A DNA stretch of 55,792 nucleotides, taken from Omnitrophica WOR_2 bacterium RIFOXYA2_FULL_38_17. Lineage in GTDB: Bacteria > Omnitrophota > Gorgyraeia > Zapsychrales > Zapsychraceae. Of the stretch, positions 17,168-26,356 are shown in pieces. Every line of letters begins with the position of its first letter. The stretch's first letter is position 1. The stretch covers positions 1 through 55,792 of the forward strand of contig MHHG01000016.1 of assembly GCA_001805965.1 (NCBI GenBank). The letters run 5' to 3'. Under the pieces are notes generated by a model, which saw only the letters and a list, made by a program, of their open reading frames with translations, made no database searches and had not been told where the DNA came from. The translations under genes and the position numbers were made by a program.

Positions 17168-17196
17168 TTGACAGTTCAATAAAAATATTGCATACT
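17168..17196 (+). promoter_or_regulatory. Possible upstream promoter for PilZ operon
   Basis: A consensus TTGACA at 17168-17173 is followed after 17 bp by CATACT (17191-17196, 4 of 6 matches to TATAAT). It is weaker than the promoter at 17297-17324 and lies about 180 bp before the PilZ gene. Confidence 0.35.
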
Positions 17197-17296
17197 TACA
17201 AGGTAGGAGTCTATTTATACTATATTATTCATAAAAATTCTATAATGTTTATATGATGCAGTGCTTTAATTATTTGATTTCATCGTCAAATAATGA

Positions 17297-17324
17297 TTGT
17301 CAGTACTATATATTGTGTTATAAT
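17297..17324 (+). promoter_or_regulatory. Predicted sigma70 promoter for PilZ operon
   Basis: TTGTCA (17297-17302), a 16-bp spacer, then TATAAT (17319-17324) preceded by TGT, a perfect extended -10. The start would be near 17331, giving a leader of about 47 nt before the TTG-started PilZ gene. Confidence 0.6.
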
Positions 17325-17377
17325 GCATCCATCAATCCACGGATAATATAGGATGTTTTCTAAAAAAGGGGGTTGAC

Positions 17378-17722
17378 TTGTATCAGAATGTTCAAGAAAA
17401 AAGAAGTTTTCAAAGGGTTGCGTGTAGGAATGTCGTGAAGTTCAAGATCAAGGATTCTTTAGAGTCTGGTGGGTGTTTAGCTCGGGATATTAGTGACGGA
17501 GGAATAAAAATCAATTTGAATGAGTTTGTTCCTCTTCATTCTGAAGTTAACCTAGAAGTGCAATTAGCAACCCAGAGAATTGTCGATTGTGTTGCTCGCA
17601 TTGTTTGGATAGAAAAAATGCCATTTATGGACAGGTATCAGGCAGGTCTTGAATTTGATAATAATAGACTTGAGCAGGATGTAAAGATTAAAATTCATGG
17701 ATACACCCATCCTAGGCACTAA
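17378..17722 (+). CDS. PilZ domain protein, c-di-GMP receptor
   Basis: A 114-residue stand-alone PilZ domain. The two c-di-GMP binding elements are intact: RSFQR (RxxxR, from residue 9) and DISDGG (DxSxxG). PilZ proteins sense cyclic di-GMP and alter partner activity such as motility or polysaccharide export. The start is TTG at 17378, supported by a GGGG Shine-Dalgarno at 17368-17372; no in-frame ATG precedes the RxxxR motif. It is followed by a zinc-ribbon microprotein and a second PilZ gene. Confidence 0.85.
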   Translation: MYQNVQEKRSFQRVACRNVVKFKIKDSLESGGCLARDISDGGIKINLNEFVPLHSEVNLEVQLATQRIVDCVARIVWIEKMPFMDRYQAGLEFDNNRLEQDVKIKIHGYTHPRH

Positions 17723-17771
17723 TTGTTTTAGTATAAATAAAATGAGGGTTTGAAAGGAGTTTAAGAACAGC

Positions 17772-17942
17772 ATGAGTAAGAAAGATGAAAATGAAGCATT
17801 CAAAAATTGTGCAGCATGTAAAAAAGTTTTATTAAGAAAAAAAAGACATTATAGAAATAATGCATATTACTGTAATAATAACTGTTTCCAGAAAAAGTTA
17901 AAAGCTGATGCAGAAAAAGTTACAGCTGAGGTAGCTGCATAA
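17772..17942 (+). CDS. Small Cys-rich (zinc-ribbon-like) protein, 56 aa
   Basis: A 56-residue ORF, ATG at 17772 to TAA at 17940-17942, with AAAGGAG at 17754-17760. It is Lys-rich and has CAAC (residues 13-16) and CNNNC (34-38) with aromatic residues between (RHYRNNAYYC). This spacing is typical of a small zinc ribbon of the treble-clef type. It sits between two PilZ genes, 12 bp before the second, so it is probably co-expressed with them. I do not recognise a named family. Nucleic-acid or protein binding is possible. Confidence 0.7.
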   Translation: MSKKDENEAFKNCAACKKVLLRKKRHYRNNAYYCNNNCFQKKLKADAEKVTAEVAA

Positions 17943-17954
17943 CAAGGAGTTATT

Positions 17955-18335
17955 TTGATATCTAAAAAATCTATTAATGAAAGAAGAAAAGATCCGCGTT
18001 TAGACAGTAATTTGCCATTGAAGATCCATCATGACAATGGTGATATTGTTACGGAGACTGGTAATATTAGCCGTTCCGGGTCCTACTGTAAGGTAAGCGA
18101 GTATATAGAGCCGATGACAAAGCTAAAGATCTGTTTTCTGCTGCCTTTAAAAAAAGAAGGTAAGAGCGTTAATAAGAAAATCAATTGCGAAGGAGTGGTT
18201 GTTCGCAGCGAACCATCTGCCGAAGAAGGATTGTATAATATCGCGATATTTTTTAATAATATTTCTCAAAGAGATGCAGAAGCAATTTCAGATTTTATTA
18301 ATCCGAGCCTTGAATACAAGCCAAGTTCGAATTAA
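17955..18335 (+). CDS. PilZ domain protein, second copy
   Basis: A 126-residue PilZ domain. The RxxxR motif is RKDPR (in NERRKDPRLD) and the second motif is NISRSG (NxSxxG), so c-di-GMP binding is expected. Start TTG at 17955 with AAGGAG at 17944-17949. It is only distantly similar to the first PilZ protein, so this is not a recent tandem duplication. Like its neighbour it uses a TTG start, which may keep expression low. Confidence 0.83.
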   Translation: MISKKSINERRKDPRLDSNLPLKIHHDNGDIVTETGNISRSGSYCKVSEYIEPMTKLKICFLLPLKKEGKSVNKKINCEGVVVRSEPSAEEGLYNIAIFFNNISQRDAEAISDFINPSLEYKPSSN

Positions 18336-18433
18336 TTTGTCTTTATTTCAGTATTTGGCAGTTCATAGTTTTTTCTTATATACTAAGTAATACGTTTCTA
18401 CGAATTCTTCATTTTTCTGAAAAAGATTTTTAG

Positions 18434-18461
18434 TTTGCTAAGTAAGCAATAGTTTAGCAAA
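18434..18461 (+). other. Intergenic hairpin
   Basis: Perfect 8-bp inverted repeat TTTGCTAA (18434-18441) and TTAGCAAA (18454-18461) with a 12-nt loop, in the 181-bp gap between the second PilZ gene and the 59-residue ORF. No T-run follows. It might end the PilZ transcript with help from a factor or act as a regulatory site. The rest of the gap is AT-rich with nothing recognised. Confidence 0.35.
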
Positions 18462-18516
18462 GCATTAAGCTGGAAAAAGATATTTAAGTTAAGTACTTTG
18501 TGTTCTAAAGGTTTTT

Positions 18517-18696
18517 ATGGAAAACGCTATAAGTGTAACAATTTCTCCCTTGCAGATGCTCATATCTTTAACATTTCAAGCTTGGATTATTGTTTTTCCT
18601 ATCATTTTGATAAGAAAAATAAATTATTTAATCGCGCTTATTGAAAGTGAGAAATACGAAGAAGATACAGACACCTTTGTATCAGATGATGGATAA
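18517..18696 (+). CDS. Small predicted membrane protein, 59 aa
   Basis: ATG at 18517 to TAA at 18694-18696, preceded by AAAGG at about 18507. The 59 residues contain one strongly hydrophobic segment (about 12-32: LQMLISLTFQAWIIVFPIIL), then a basic RKINY and an acidic C-terminal tail (SEKYEEDTDTFVSDDG). Its last 8 bases overlap the likely rluA ATG (18689), suggesting translational coupling. No family recognised. Reality is supported by the ribosome-binding site, the hydrophobic-then-charged pattern and the overlap, but not by homology I can check. Confidence 0.55.
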   Translation: MENAISVTISPLQMLISLTFQAWIIVFPIILIRKINYLIALIESEKYEEDTDTFVSDDG

Positions 18697-19375
18697 TACT
18701 GCTTTAAATAAAAAAAATAATCTTATTGAGGTTTTGTATGAAGATGATTATTATATTGTCTTTAATAAACCCGCAGGTCTCCTCGTAATTCCGACTCCCA
18801 AAAAAGAAAAAAGAACACTAGATAGTATTGTTAATGAACAATACGCAGCCCCAGAAAGATCATCAAATTTGCACCCGTGCCATAGGCTAGATAGAGATAC
18901 TTCCGGAGTTATTGTTTTTGCAAAGGGTAAGAGTGCGCAAAGACTTATGATGGATGTTTTTAAACAAAGGGGAATCAATAAAAAATATGTGGCATTTGTG
19001 CGCGGAGTTTTAAAGCGAGATAATGGTGAGATAAAACGGGCTGTTAATGATTTGGACCATAGAAAATTTAATAAGAATTCTGCTGCAAAGTTAGCAATAA
19101 CAAGATATAAAGTTATTGAGAGGAAAGATAAGTTTACGGTGGTTGATGTCGAGCTTGTAACTGGAAGGACGAATCAGATCAGAATTCACTTTAGTCAAAT
19201 CGGATATCCTCTTATTGGTGAAAGAAAATATGCAAAAGGTTCAGATTGCACTGTTAAATTTAAAAGAATAGCATTACACGCGAGTTCTTTAGAATGTATT
19301 AATCCGGTTACCAAGAAAAAGATTACTGTTAGGGCTGAGTTGCCTCAGGATATGAAAAAAATAATGAATATTTAA
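18689..19375 (+). CDS. RluA-family 23S rRNA/tRNA pseudouridine synthase
   Basis: Isomerises uridines in structured RNA. It has about 228 residues. The catalytic motif HRLDRDTSGVIVFAKG contains the essential Asp; IVFNKPAGLLV is the family start, and TGRTNQIRIHFSQIGYPLIGE is the C-terminal signature. No S4 domain is present, as in the RluA/RluC-short subgroup. The start is uncertain: ATG 18686 or 18689 fits the domain boundary and coupling to the small ORF, while a GTG at 18641 would add a non-conserved stretch. The exact RNA target cannot be told. Confidence 0.9.
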   Translation: MDNTALNKKNNLIEVLYEDDYYIVFNKPAGLLVIPTPKKEKRTLDSIVNEQYAAPERSSNLHPCHRLDRDTSGVIVFAKGKSAQRLMMDVFKQRGINKKYVAFVRGVLKRDNGEIKRAVNDLDHRKFNKNSAAKLAITRYKVIERKDKFTVVDVELVTGRTNQIRIHFSQIGYPLIGERKYAKGSDCTVKFKRIALHASSLECINPVTKKKITVRAELPQDMKKIMNI

Positions 19376-19390
19376 GTAAAAGGAGATCAC

Positions 19391-19861
19391 ATGAAAAATC
19401 TTAATTTGATATTGATAGTATTGTTCTTGTCTGGATGTGCAACTGTGAACATTCCAAATTATATTGTTGATGAGAATCCTTATAAGCAGAAATTATATGC
19501 TTCATTTGATACTGCACTTAACGCTACTGTAAATACATTGAAAGATGCTGGATGGGAAGTTGAGGAGATAACAAAACCTTCAGTCTTTGAAAGGTCTAAG
19601 GATTCAATTCAAGGAAGTCAGGAAGTACTTCTTTTCACTAAGATTAGAGAAACTTCAATGTTCTTAGGCTCTAGCTTTTCCAGGATGAATGTTTATGTAA
19701 GAAGCGGAACAGATAATGTTTCAGAAGTTGAGATTCGTTGTATCACTGTAAACTCAGTTGTTTTTAATAAATTTACAAGTTATAAAAAAGATAGAGCTGT
19801 TGAAAAGATCTTTAAGCATATTCAAGAGCGTCTGAACAATCAAAAAGGTCAATCAAGCTAA
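19391..19861 (+). CDS. Lipoprotein of unknown function
   Basis: A 156-residue predicted lipoprotein with lipobox LFLSGC (lipidated Cys16) and AAAAGGAG upstream of the ATG. The mature part is alpha/beta (ASFDTALNATVNTLKDAGWEVEEI, then several strands and a final helix). It resembles small periplasmic lipoproteins with an N-terminal helix that tracks substrates, but I do not recognise a family. It sits between rluA and uvrB without close functional linkage. Confidence 0.8.
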   Translation: MKNLNLILIVLFLSGCATVNIPNYIVDENPYKQKLYASFDTALNATVNTLKDAGWEVEEITKPSVFERSKDSIQGSQEVLLFTKIRETSMFLGSSFSRMNVYVRSGTDNVSEVEIRCITVNSVVFNKFTSYKKDRAVEKIFKHIQERLNNQKGQSS

Positions 19862-19894
19862 TCAGCATTAGGAGAGTGCATTCATTGCCAATTA

Positions 19895-21880
19895 ATGGAC
19901 AAGTTTGTTTTAAAAAGTGATTTTAGGCCTGTTGTTGAACAGATAGGTGCTGTTGAGAAATTAGCTGATGGTATTAATTCCGGTAAGAATGCTCAAGTCC
20001 TTCTTGGTGTTACTGGAAGCGGCAAGACATTCACTCTTGCGAATATTATTGAAAAAATAAACCGTCCTGTTCTAGTGATTTCCCATAATAAGACATTAGC
20101 TGCCCAACTATATTGTGAGTTTAAGGAATTTTTTCCTCAGAATGCAGTAGAGTATTTTGTAAGCTATTATGATTATTACCAGCCTGAAGCATATATCCCT
20201 CAAACAGATGTTTATATAGAAAAAGATGCGTCAATTAATGACAGTTTGGACAGGCTAAGGCTTTCTTCAACAACATCTTTGATGTCTCGAAGAGATGTTA
20301 TTATTATCGCCAGCGTTTCTTGTATTTATAATCTAGGCTCCCCCAAGGAATATCAAGAATATTTATTATATTTGGAGACGGGTCAGCAGATCGATCGAGA
20401 TGAGGTCCTGATGAAATTGATTGATATCCAGTACGAGAGAAATGATTTTGAATTTACAAGAGGTAAAATTCGTGTAAGAGGCGATACTGTGGAGGTATAT
20501 CCTGCTTATAGGCAGGATGCAATTCGCATTGAATTCTTCGGAGATGAAATTGAGAAGATCGCTCAGATCGACCCAATTACTGGCACCGAGACACAAAAAT
20601 GTGATAAGGTTGCTATTTATCCAGCGAAGCATTTTATTATTTCTCAAGAGAATATAGATAAATCCTTAGATATCATAAAAGCTGAATTAGTTCAGCAGCT
20701 AAAGGCTTTAAGAAAAGAGGGAAAGCTTCTTGAAGCTCAAAGGCTTGAGAGCCGCACAAACTTTGATATGGAAATGCTTAAAGAGATCGGATATTGCAAT
20801 GGTATTGAGAACTATTCAAGGTCATTGTCTCAACGCCCTCCGGGCAGCAGGCCGTTTTGTTTATTAGATTATTTTCCTGATGATTTTGTGACACTTATTG
20901 ATGAATCTCACGTAACCTTGCCTCAAATAAGAGGAATGTATGAAGGGGATAGATCGCGCAAAGAAACACTTGTGAAACACGGTTTTAGGCTGCCGTCATG
21001 TTTGGATAACAGGCCGCTTAAATACCAGGAATTCAACAAGATAATAGGCCAGAAGATATATATATCAGCTACGCCGAGCCCTTATGAAATTAAAGATTCT
21101 CATGGAGAGGTCGCTGAACAAATTATTAGGCCGACGGGCATTGTAGATCCGCCTATCGAGATAAGAAATACCGAAGGACAGATCGAAGATCTGGCAACTG
21201 AAGTAAAAAAACGGGCCAAGAAGAACGAAAGGGTGTTGGTTACAACATTGACAAAACGGATGGCTGAGGATTTGACTGCTTATTTTCAAGAAAGAGGGTT
21301 GAGGGTTAAATATGTTCATTCAGATGTGAAAACAATCGACAGATCAAAGATATTAAAGGAATTAAGGCAAAAGAAGTTTGATTGTCTCGTTGGGGTTAAT
21401 CTTCTGAGAGAGGGATTAGATTTGCCGGAAGTTTCCTTAGTCGCAATACTTGATGCGGATAAACAGGGATTTTTAAGATCAAAGACGTCGTTGATGCAGG
21501 TTTCTGGTCGTGCTGCAAGAAATGTTAACGGATTGGTTATAATGTATGCGGATTCAATAAGTGAGGCTATGGCAGATACGATAAAAGAATGTGACCGCAG
21601 GCGAAAAGTACAAATAGCATATAATGAAAAAAACGGTATTACGCCAAGTTCAATAGAGAAAGCTATACGTGATGGAGGAATTGATGACCTGGCGCAGGAG
21701 GATGTTGGCGAGGTTATATTTGGTGTTGCTGGACAAGAGGAAGAAGAATATGCTTTGGCCAGCTATATAGCAGAGTTGGAGAGGGAAATGGAGCTTTCTG
21801 CAAGGAATCTTCAGTTTGAAAAAGCGGCGGCAATAAGAGATAAAATAAAGGAAATGAAAGATGTTTCTGGAAGGCCATAA
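19895..21880 (+). CDS. uvrB: Excinuclease ABC subunit B
   Basis: Damage-verifying helicase-like subunit of nucleotide excision repair. It has 661 residues, normal length. Walker A is GVTGSGKT (38-45), the beta-hairpin YYDYYQPEAYIP intercalates at the lesion, TLIDESH is the Walker B region, and QVSGRAARN is motif VI. The C-terminal UVR domain (ELEREMELSARNLQFEKAAAIRDKIKEM) recruits UvrC. No Shine-Dalgarno of note; ATG at 19895 fits the conserved N-terminus. uvrA and uvrC are not in the window. Confidence 0.98.
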   Translation: MDKFVLKSDFRPVVEQIGAVEKLADGINSGKNAQVLLGVTGSGKTFTLANIIEKINRPVLVISHNKTLAAQLYCEFKEFFPQNAVEYFVSYYDYYQPEAYIPQTDVYIEKDASINDSLDRLRLSSTTSLMSRRDVIIIASVSCIYNLGSPKEYQEYLLYLETGQQIDRDEVLMKLIDIQYERNDFEFTRGKIRVRGDTVEVYPAYRQDAIRIEFFGDEIEKIAQIDPITGTETQKCDKVAIYPAKHFIISQENIDKSLDIIKAELVQQLKALRKEGKLLEAQRLESRTNFDMEMLKEIGYCNGIENYSRSLSQRPPGSRPFCLLDYFPDDFVTLIDESHVTLPQIRGMYEGDRSRKETLVKHGFRLPSCLDNRPLKYQEFNKIIGQKIYISATPSPYEIKDSHGEVAEQIIRPTGIVDPPIEIRNTEGQIEDLATEVKKRAKKNERVLVTTLTKRMAEDLTAYFQERGLRVKYVHSDVKTIDRSKILKELRQKKFDCLVGVNLLREGLDLPEVSLVAILDADKQGFLRSKTSLMQVSGRAARNVNGLVIMYADSISEAMADTIKECDRRRKVQIAYNEKNGITPSSIEKAIRDGGIDDLAQEDVGEVIFGVAGQEEEEYALASYIAELEREMELSARNLQFEKAAAIRDKIKEMKDVSGRP

Positions 21881-22000
21881 GCTGTAATGAGAACAATAAA
21901 AAATTAATCTATTTGCTAAAAAGTATATTATCTATTAGAATTAGCAGTACTTATTAACCTCGACGTACGATTAAATTGTACTATAAATGAAATTAAAACT

Positions 22001-22762
22001 ATGTTTTTGGCTATAGATATCGGGAATACTACAACATCTTTTGGGATAATTGATTCAAGAAAAGTATATTCAGTTAAGAATATTGATACTGATCTTGCAA
22101 AAAGATCATATAAAACAAAATTATCCAACACTTTAAAGGATATTGAAGAGAGATATCCTCTTATTGATAATGTGGTTATTTGTAGTGTTGTTCCTGAAGT
22201 CTTGAGCTCGGTTAAAAAGATGATAAGTGGCGTGTTCCAAAAAGCGCCGAAGATAATCGGGGAAGATATTATTGTGCCGATGAGAAACAGATATAGGGAT
22301 CCCAAACAGGTTGGTCAGGACAGGCTGGTTGGCGCTTATGCAGCAAAAGAATTATACGGAGTGCCAGTTATTGTTATTGATCTTGGAACGGCAATTACAT
22401 TTGATATTGTTTCTAAAAAGGGCGAGTATGAAGGAGGTATGATCATTCCCGGGATTAGATTATCTGCTGAATCACTCTTTAAAAGCACTTCTTTATTGCC
22501 TCATGTTGATGTTATAGAAGAGCCCTCAGAATTAATAGGGAAAGATACTACGCAAAGTATATTAAGCGGCATATTTTTTGGTTATGGAGAAATGTGCAGC
22601 GGGCTAATAAAAAGGATTTCTAAGAATATTCATGGAAAGCCGAAAGTCATTATTACTGGCGGTTTTGCTGAATTAATGAAAAAATATTTATCAAAAAAAA
22701 TCAATAAGGTGGACCCTGATCTTGTTTTTAAAGGGATGGGTTTATTGTTTAATAAAGAGTAG
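22001..22762 (+). CDS. coaX: Type III pantothenate kinase
   Basis: First step of coenzyme A synthesis, pantothenate to 4'-phosphopantothenate. It has 253 residues. The ASKHA phosphate-binding loop is DIGNTTTSFG (5-14); VGQDRLVGAYAAK and VIDLGTAITFD with the catalytic Asp are diagnostic of CoaX, and GGMIIPG follows. The 120 bp between uvrB and coaX has only a weak promoter-like TATAAA. The gene is followed by the heat-shock promoter of groES. Confidence 0.95.
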   Translation: MFLAIDIGNTTTSFGIIDSRKVYSVKNIDTDLAKRSYKTKLSNTLKDIEERYPLIDNVVICSVVPEVLSSVKKMISGVFQKAPKIIGEDIIVPMRNRYRDPKQVGQDRLVGAYAAKELYGVPVIVIDLGTAITFDIVSKKGEYEGGMIIPGIRLSAESLFKSTSLLPHVDVIEEPSELIGKDTTQSILSGIFFGYGEMCSGLIKRISKNIHGKPKVIITGGFAELMKKYLSKKINKVDPDLVFKGMGLLFNKE

Positions 22763-22810
22763 TTTATCCCTGCCTAGAAGCTCCACTTATTTTTCTTTAA
22801 AAAAATATTC

Positions 22811-22838
22811 TTGACAAAATAAAAATTTTTGCTAAATT
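22811..22838 (+). promoter_or_regulatory. groESL sigma70 promoter
   Basis: Consensus TTGACA at 22811-22816 with TAAATT (22833-22838) after a 16-bp spacer. The -10 end overlaps the CIRCE element, so a bound repressor would block polymerase. Transcription would start near 22845 and give a leader of about 73 nt before the groES GTG. Confidence 0.7.
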
Positions 22839-22863
22839 AGCACTCTGCATGAAACAGTGCTAA
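22837..22863. promoter_or_regulatory. CIRCE element (HrcA operator)
   Basis: TTAGCACTC, a 9-base spacer (TGCATGAAA), then CAGTGCTAA. The left half matches the CIRCE consensus exactly, and the right half has one change (C for the first G). CIRCE is the operator for the heat-shock repressor HrcA, so groESL is expected to be HrcA-controlled. hrcA itself is not in the window. Confidence 0.9.
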
Positions 22864-22917
22864 ATAAAGTGTTTTAACTTATTTTACATTTAATGTATTA
22901 ATCAAGGAGGTGTTAAA

Positions 22918-23208
22918 GTGAAAATTCAACCATTAGCTGACAGAATCATTGTCAAGCCGCTGGAAGCGGAAGAAAAAACAAAGGGCGGTATTGTTCTGCC
23001 TGAAACAGCAAAGGAAAAGCCACAAGAAGGTAAAGTTCTTGCTGTTGGAAAAGGAAAGGTTAAGGAAGACGGATCTATTCAAGCTTTAGAACTTAAGGTT
23101 GGCGACAAAGTTTTGTATGGCAAATATAGCGGAACAGAAATTATTACAAGTGAAGGTGAAGAAGTTCTTATTATGAGAGAAGATGATGTCTTCGGGATTG
23201 TTAAGTAA
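22918..23208 (+). CDS. groES: Co-chaperonin GroES
   Basis: A 96-residue, 10-kDa lid of the GroEL chaperonin. [37 protein letters not shown] (mobile loop region) and [11 protein letters not shown] are typical. GTG start, with AAGGAGG at 22904-22910. First gene of the CIRCE-controlled groES-groEL pair. Confidence 0.98.
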   Translation: MKIQPLADRIIVKPLEAEEKTKGGIVLPETAKEKPQEGKVLAVGKGKVKEDGSIQALELKVGDKVLYGKYSGTEIITSEGEEVLIMREDDVFGIVK

Positions 23209-23257
23209 TTTGATTTATTTTGTATTGATTAAACATTTAATAATAAAACAATAATGA

Positions 23258-24928
<1,671 letters not shown>

Positions 24929-24983
24929 TCTTTTTTTCTGTAACAGCGCGGTAAGTTACATAGTTTCAATGAAATAGGAAGTT

Positions 24984-25020
24984 AATAGGGGACAGTAAGT
25001 TCTTACTGTCCCCTATTTTT
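24984..25020 (+). terminator. Rho-independent terminator after groEL
   Basis: Perfect inverted repeat with 16-bp arms (left arm AATAGGGGACAGTAAG at 24984-24999, right arm at 25002-25017) with a minimal loop, running into a T-rich tract (TTTTTATTTG). It should end the groESL transcript. Its GGGGACAG/CTGTCCCC core recalls REP-type palindromes and the weaker hairpin at 9207-9235. Confidence 0.85.
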
Positions 25021-25025
25021 ATTTG

Positions 25026-25054
25026 TTGACATTATACGATAAAATGACTATATT
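25026..25054 (+). promoter_or_regulatory. guaB3 sigma70 promoter
   Basis: TTGACA (25026-25031), a 17-bp spacer, then TATATT (25049-25054). The predicted start near 25061 leaves a leader of about 74 nt containing a short ACCC/GGGT hairpin (25077-25092), then CGGGAGG before the ATG. No purine riboswitch fold is apparent. Confidence 0.75.
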
Positions 25055-25134
25055 AAATGCCTAATTAAAGCAAATTACCCATAACTACGGGTCTATATAC
25101 TATAATATTAATATAATTCGGGAGGTTACATTAG

Positions 25135-26295
25135 ATGGCAGAATGGATTGGTATAGGACGACGTGCAAGACGCTGCTATGGATTTGATGAAATTTCATTA
25201 GTTCCTGGCACACGGACAATTAATCCAAATGAAGTTGATATTAGATGGGAAATTGCGGGCATGAAAGTTGATGTTCCGATTATGGCAGCAGCGATGGATG
25301 GAGTTGTTGATGTTGATTTTGCTATTAGAATGGGAAAATTAGGTGGAATTGCTGTTCTTAACCTTGATGGCGTTCAAACTCGTTATGAAGATCCTTCTGA
25401 GATAATGAATGATATTGCCAATTCTACTGCTGAAAAAGCTACGGAACTGTTGCAAAAATTATATCAACCAAAAATTAAACCAGAGTTAATCTCAAAGCGT
25501 GTTAAGCAAATTAAAGCTGGTGGTGTTTCCGCTTTTGTCAGCTGTATACCACAAAATGCAAGAGAATTTGGGCAAATATCTCAAGAAGCTGGCGCAGATT
25601 GTTTTGTTGTTCAATCTCAAGTATCTTCTTCAAAACATATATCATCTGAATACAAAGTATGTGACTATGGAAAGCTTTGCGAAGGGTTAAAAATACCGGT
25701 TGCTATTGGTAATGCAGTTACTTATAAAATGGCGCTTGACCTTATGGAGTTAGGTGCCAGTGCTGTGCTTATTGGTGTAGGGCCTGGGGCAGCTTGTACA
25801 ACACGCGGTGTATTAGGTATAGGAGTTCCTCAAATAACAGCCACTGTTGATGCGGTTGCAGCTAGAGACTACTTTCATAAAAAATCGGGGAAATATGTCC
25901 CTATTATCACTGATGGCGGTATGAGAATCGGTGGCGAGATATGCAAAGCTATTGCTGCTGGGGCAGATGCTGTAATGGTAGGTTCTGCATTTGCTAAAGC
26001 AATTGAGGCTCCTGGACATGGATTTCACTGGGGAATGGCAACTTCACATGCTAACCTTCCAAGGGGAACAAGAATTCAAGTAGGAACATCCGGAACATTA
26101 GAACAAATACTGATTGGTCCTGCAACAGTTGATGATGGGTCCCAAAATTTAGTTGGAGCACTTAAAACTTCCATGGGTTCATTAGGAGCGATGACAATAA
26201 AAGAAATGCACGATGTCGAGATGATCATAGCCCCTTCTATTCAGACAGAAGGTAAAGTTTTTCAAGTTGGACAGCGTGTTGGAATGGGTAAATAA
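25135..26295 (+). CDS. guaB3: GuaB3-family IMP dehydrogenase-like protein
   Basis: A TIM-barrel protein of 386 residues from the IMPDH/GMPR superfamily without CBS domains. The catalytic loop is GVGPGAACTTRGVLGIGVPQ with the nucleophilic Cys221, matching the GuaB3 group (known from actinobacteria and cyanobacteria) rather than canonical GuaB (GSICTT). DGGMRIGGEICKAIAAGADAVMVGSAFA binds the phosphate. It lies directly upstream of guaA, so it probably supplies XMP for GMP synthesis. Whether a canonical guaB also exists cannot be seen here. CGGGAGG serves as the ribosome-binding site. Confidence 0.9.
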   Translation: MAEWIGIGRRARRCYGFDEISLVPGTRTINPNEVDIRWEIAGMKVDVPIMAAAMDGVVDVDFAIRMGKLGGIAVLNLDGVQTRYEDPSEIMNDIANSTAEKATELLQKLYQPKIKPELISKRVKQIKAGGVSAFVSCIPQNAREFGQISQEAGADCFVVQSQVSSSKHISSEYKVCDYGKLCEGLKIPVAIGNAVTYKMALDLMELGASAVLIGVGPGAACTTRGVLGIGVPQITATVDAVAARDYFHKKSGKYVPIITDGGMRIGGEICKAIAAGADAVMVGSAFAKAIEAPGHGFHWGMATSHANLPRGTRIQVGTSGTLEQILIGPATVDDGSQNLVGALKTSMGSLGAMTIKEMHDVEMIIAPSIQTEGKVFQVGQRVGMGK

Positions 26296-26356
26296 CGGAT
26301 AGTTATGCACGAGTTATTCGTTTTGTTGTTAAATAAAAAACAAAAGGTTAAGGGAT

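Larger units (their letters stand above)
16921..17377. other. Divergent regulatory region, no gene
   Basis: 457 bp between the minus-strand exeA-like gene and the plus-strand PilZ gene. I see no credible coding frame. It holds two tandem palindromes near the exeA start, a minus-strand promoter at about 17003-17031, and two plus-strand promoter candidates (TTGACA at 17168 and an extended -10 at 17319). The middle (about 17030-17160) is AT-rich with nothing I can identify. Confidence 0.7.

Noticed and set aside
25061..25134. Purine riboswitch in the guaB3 leader
   Set aside because: Only a 4-bp hairpin (ACCC/GGGT) is present; the three-way junction and conserved loop sequences of a purine riboswitch are not found.
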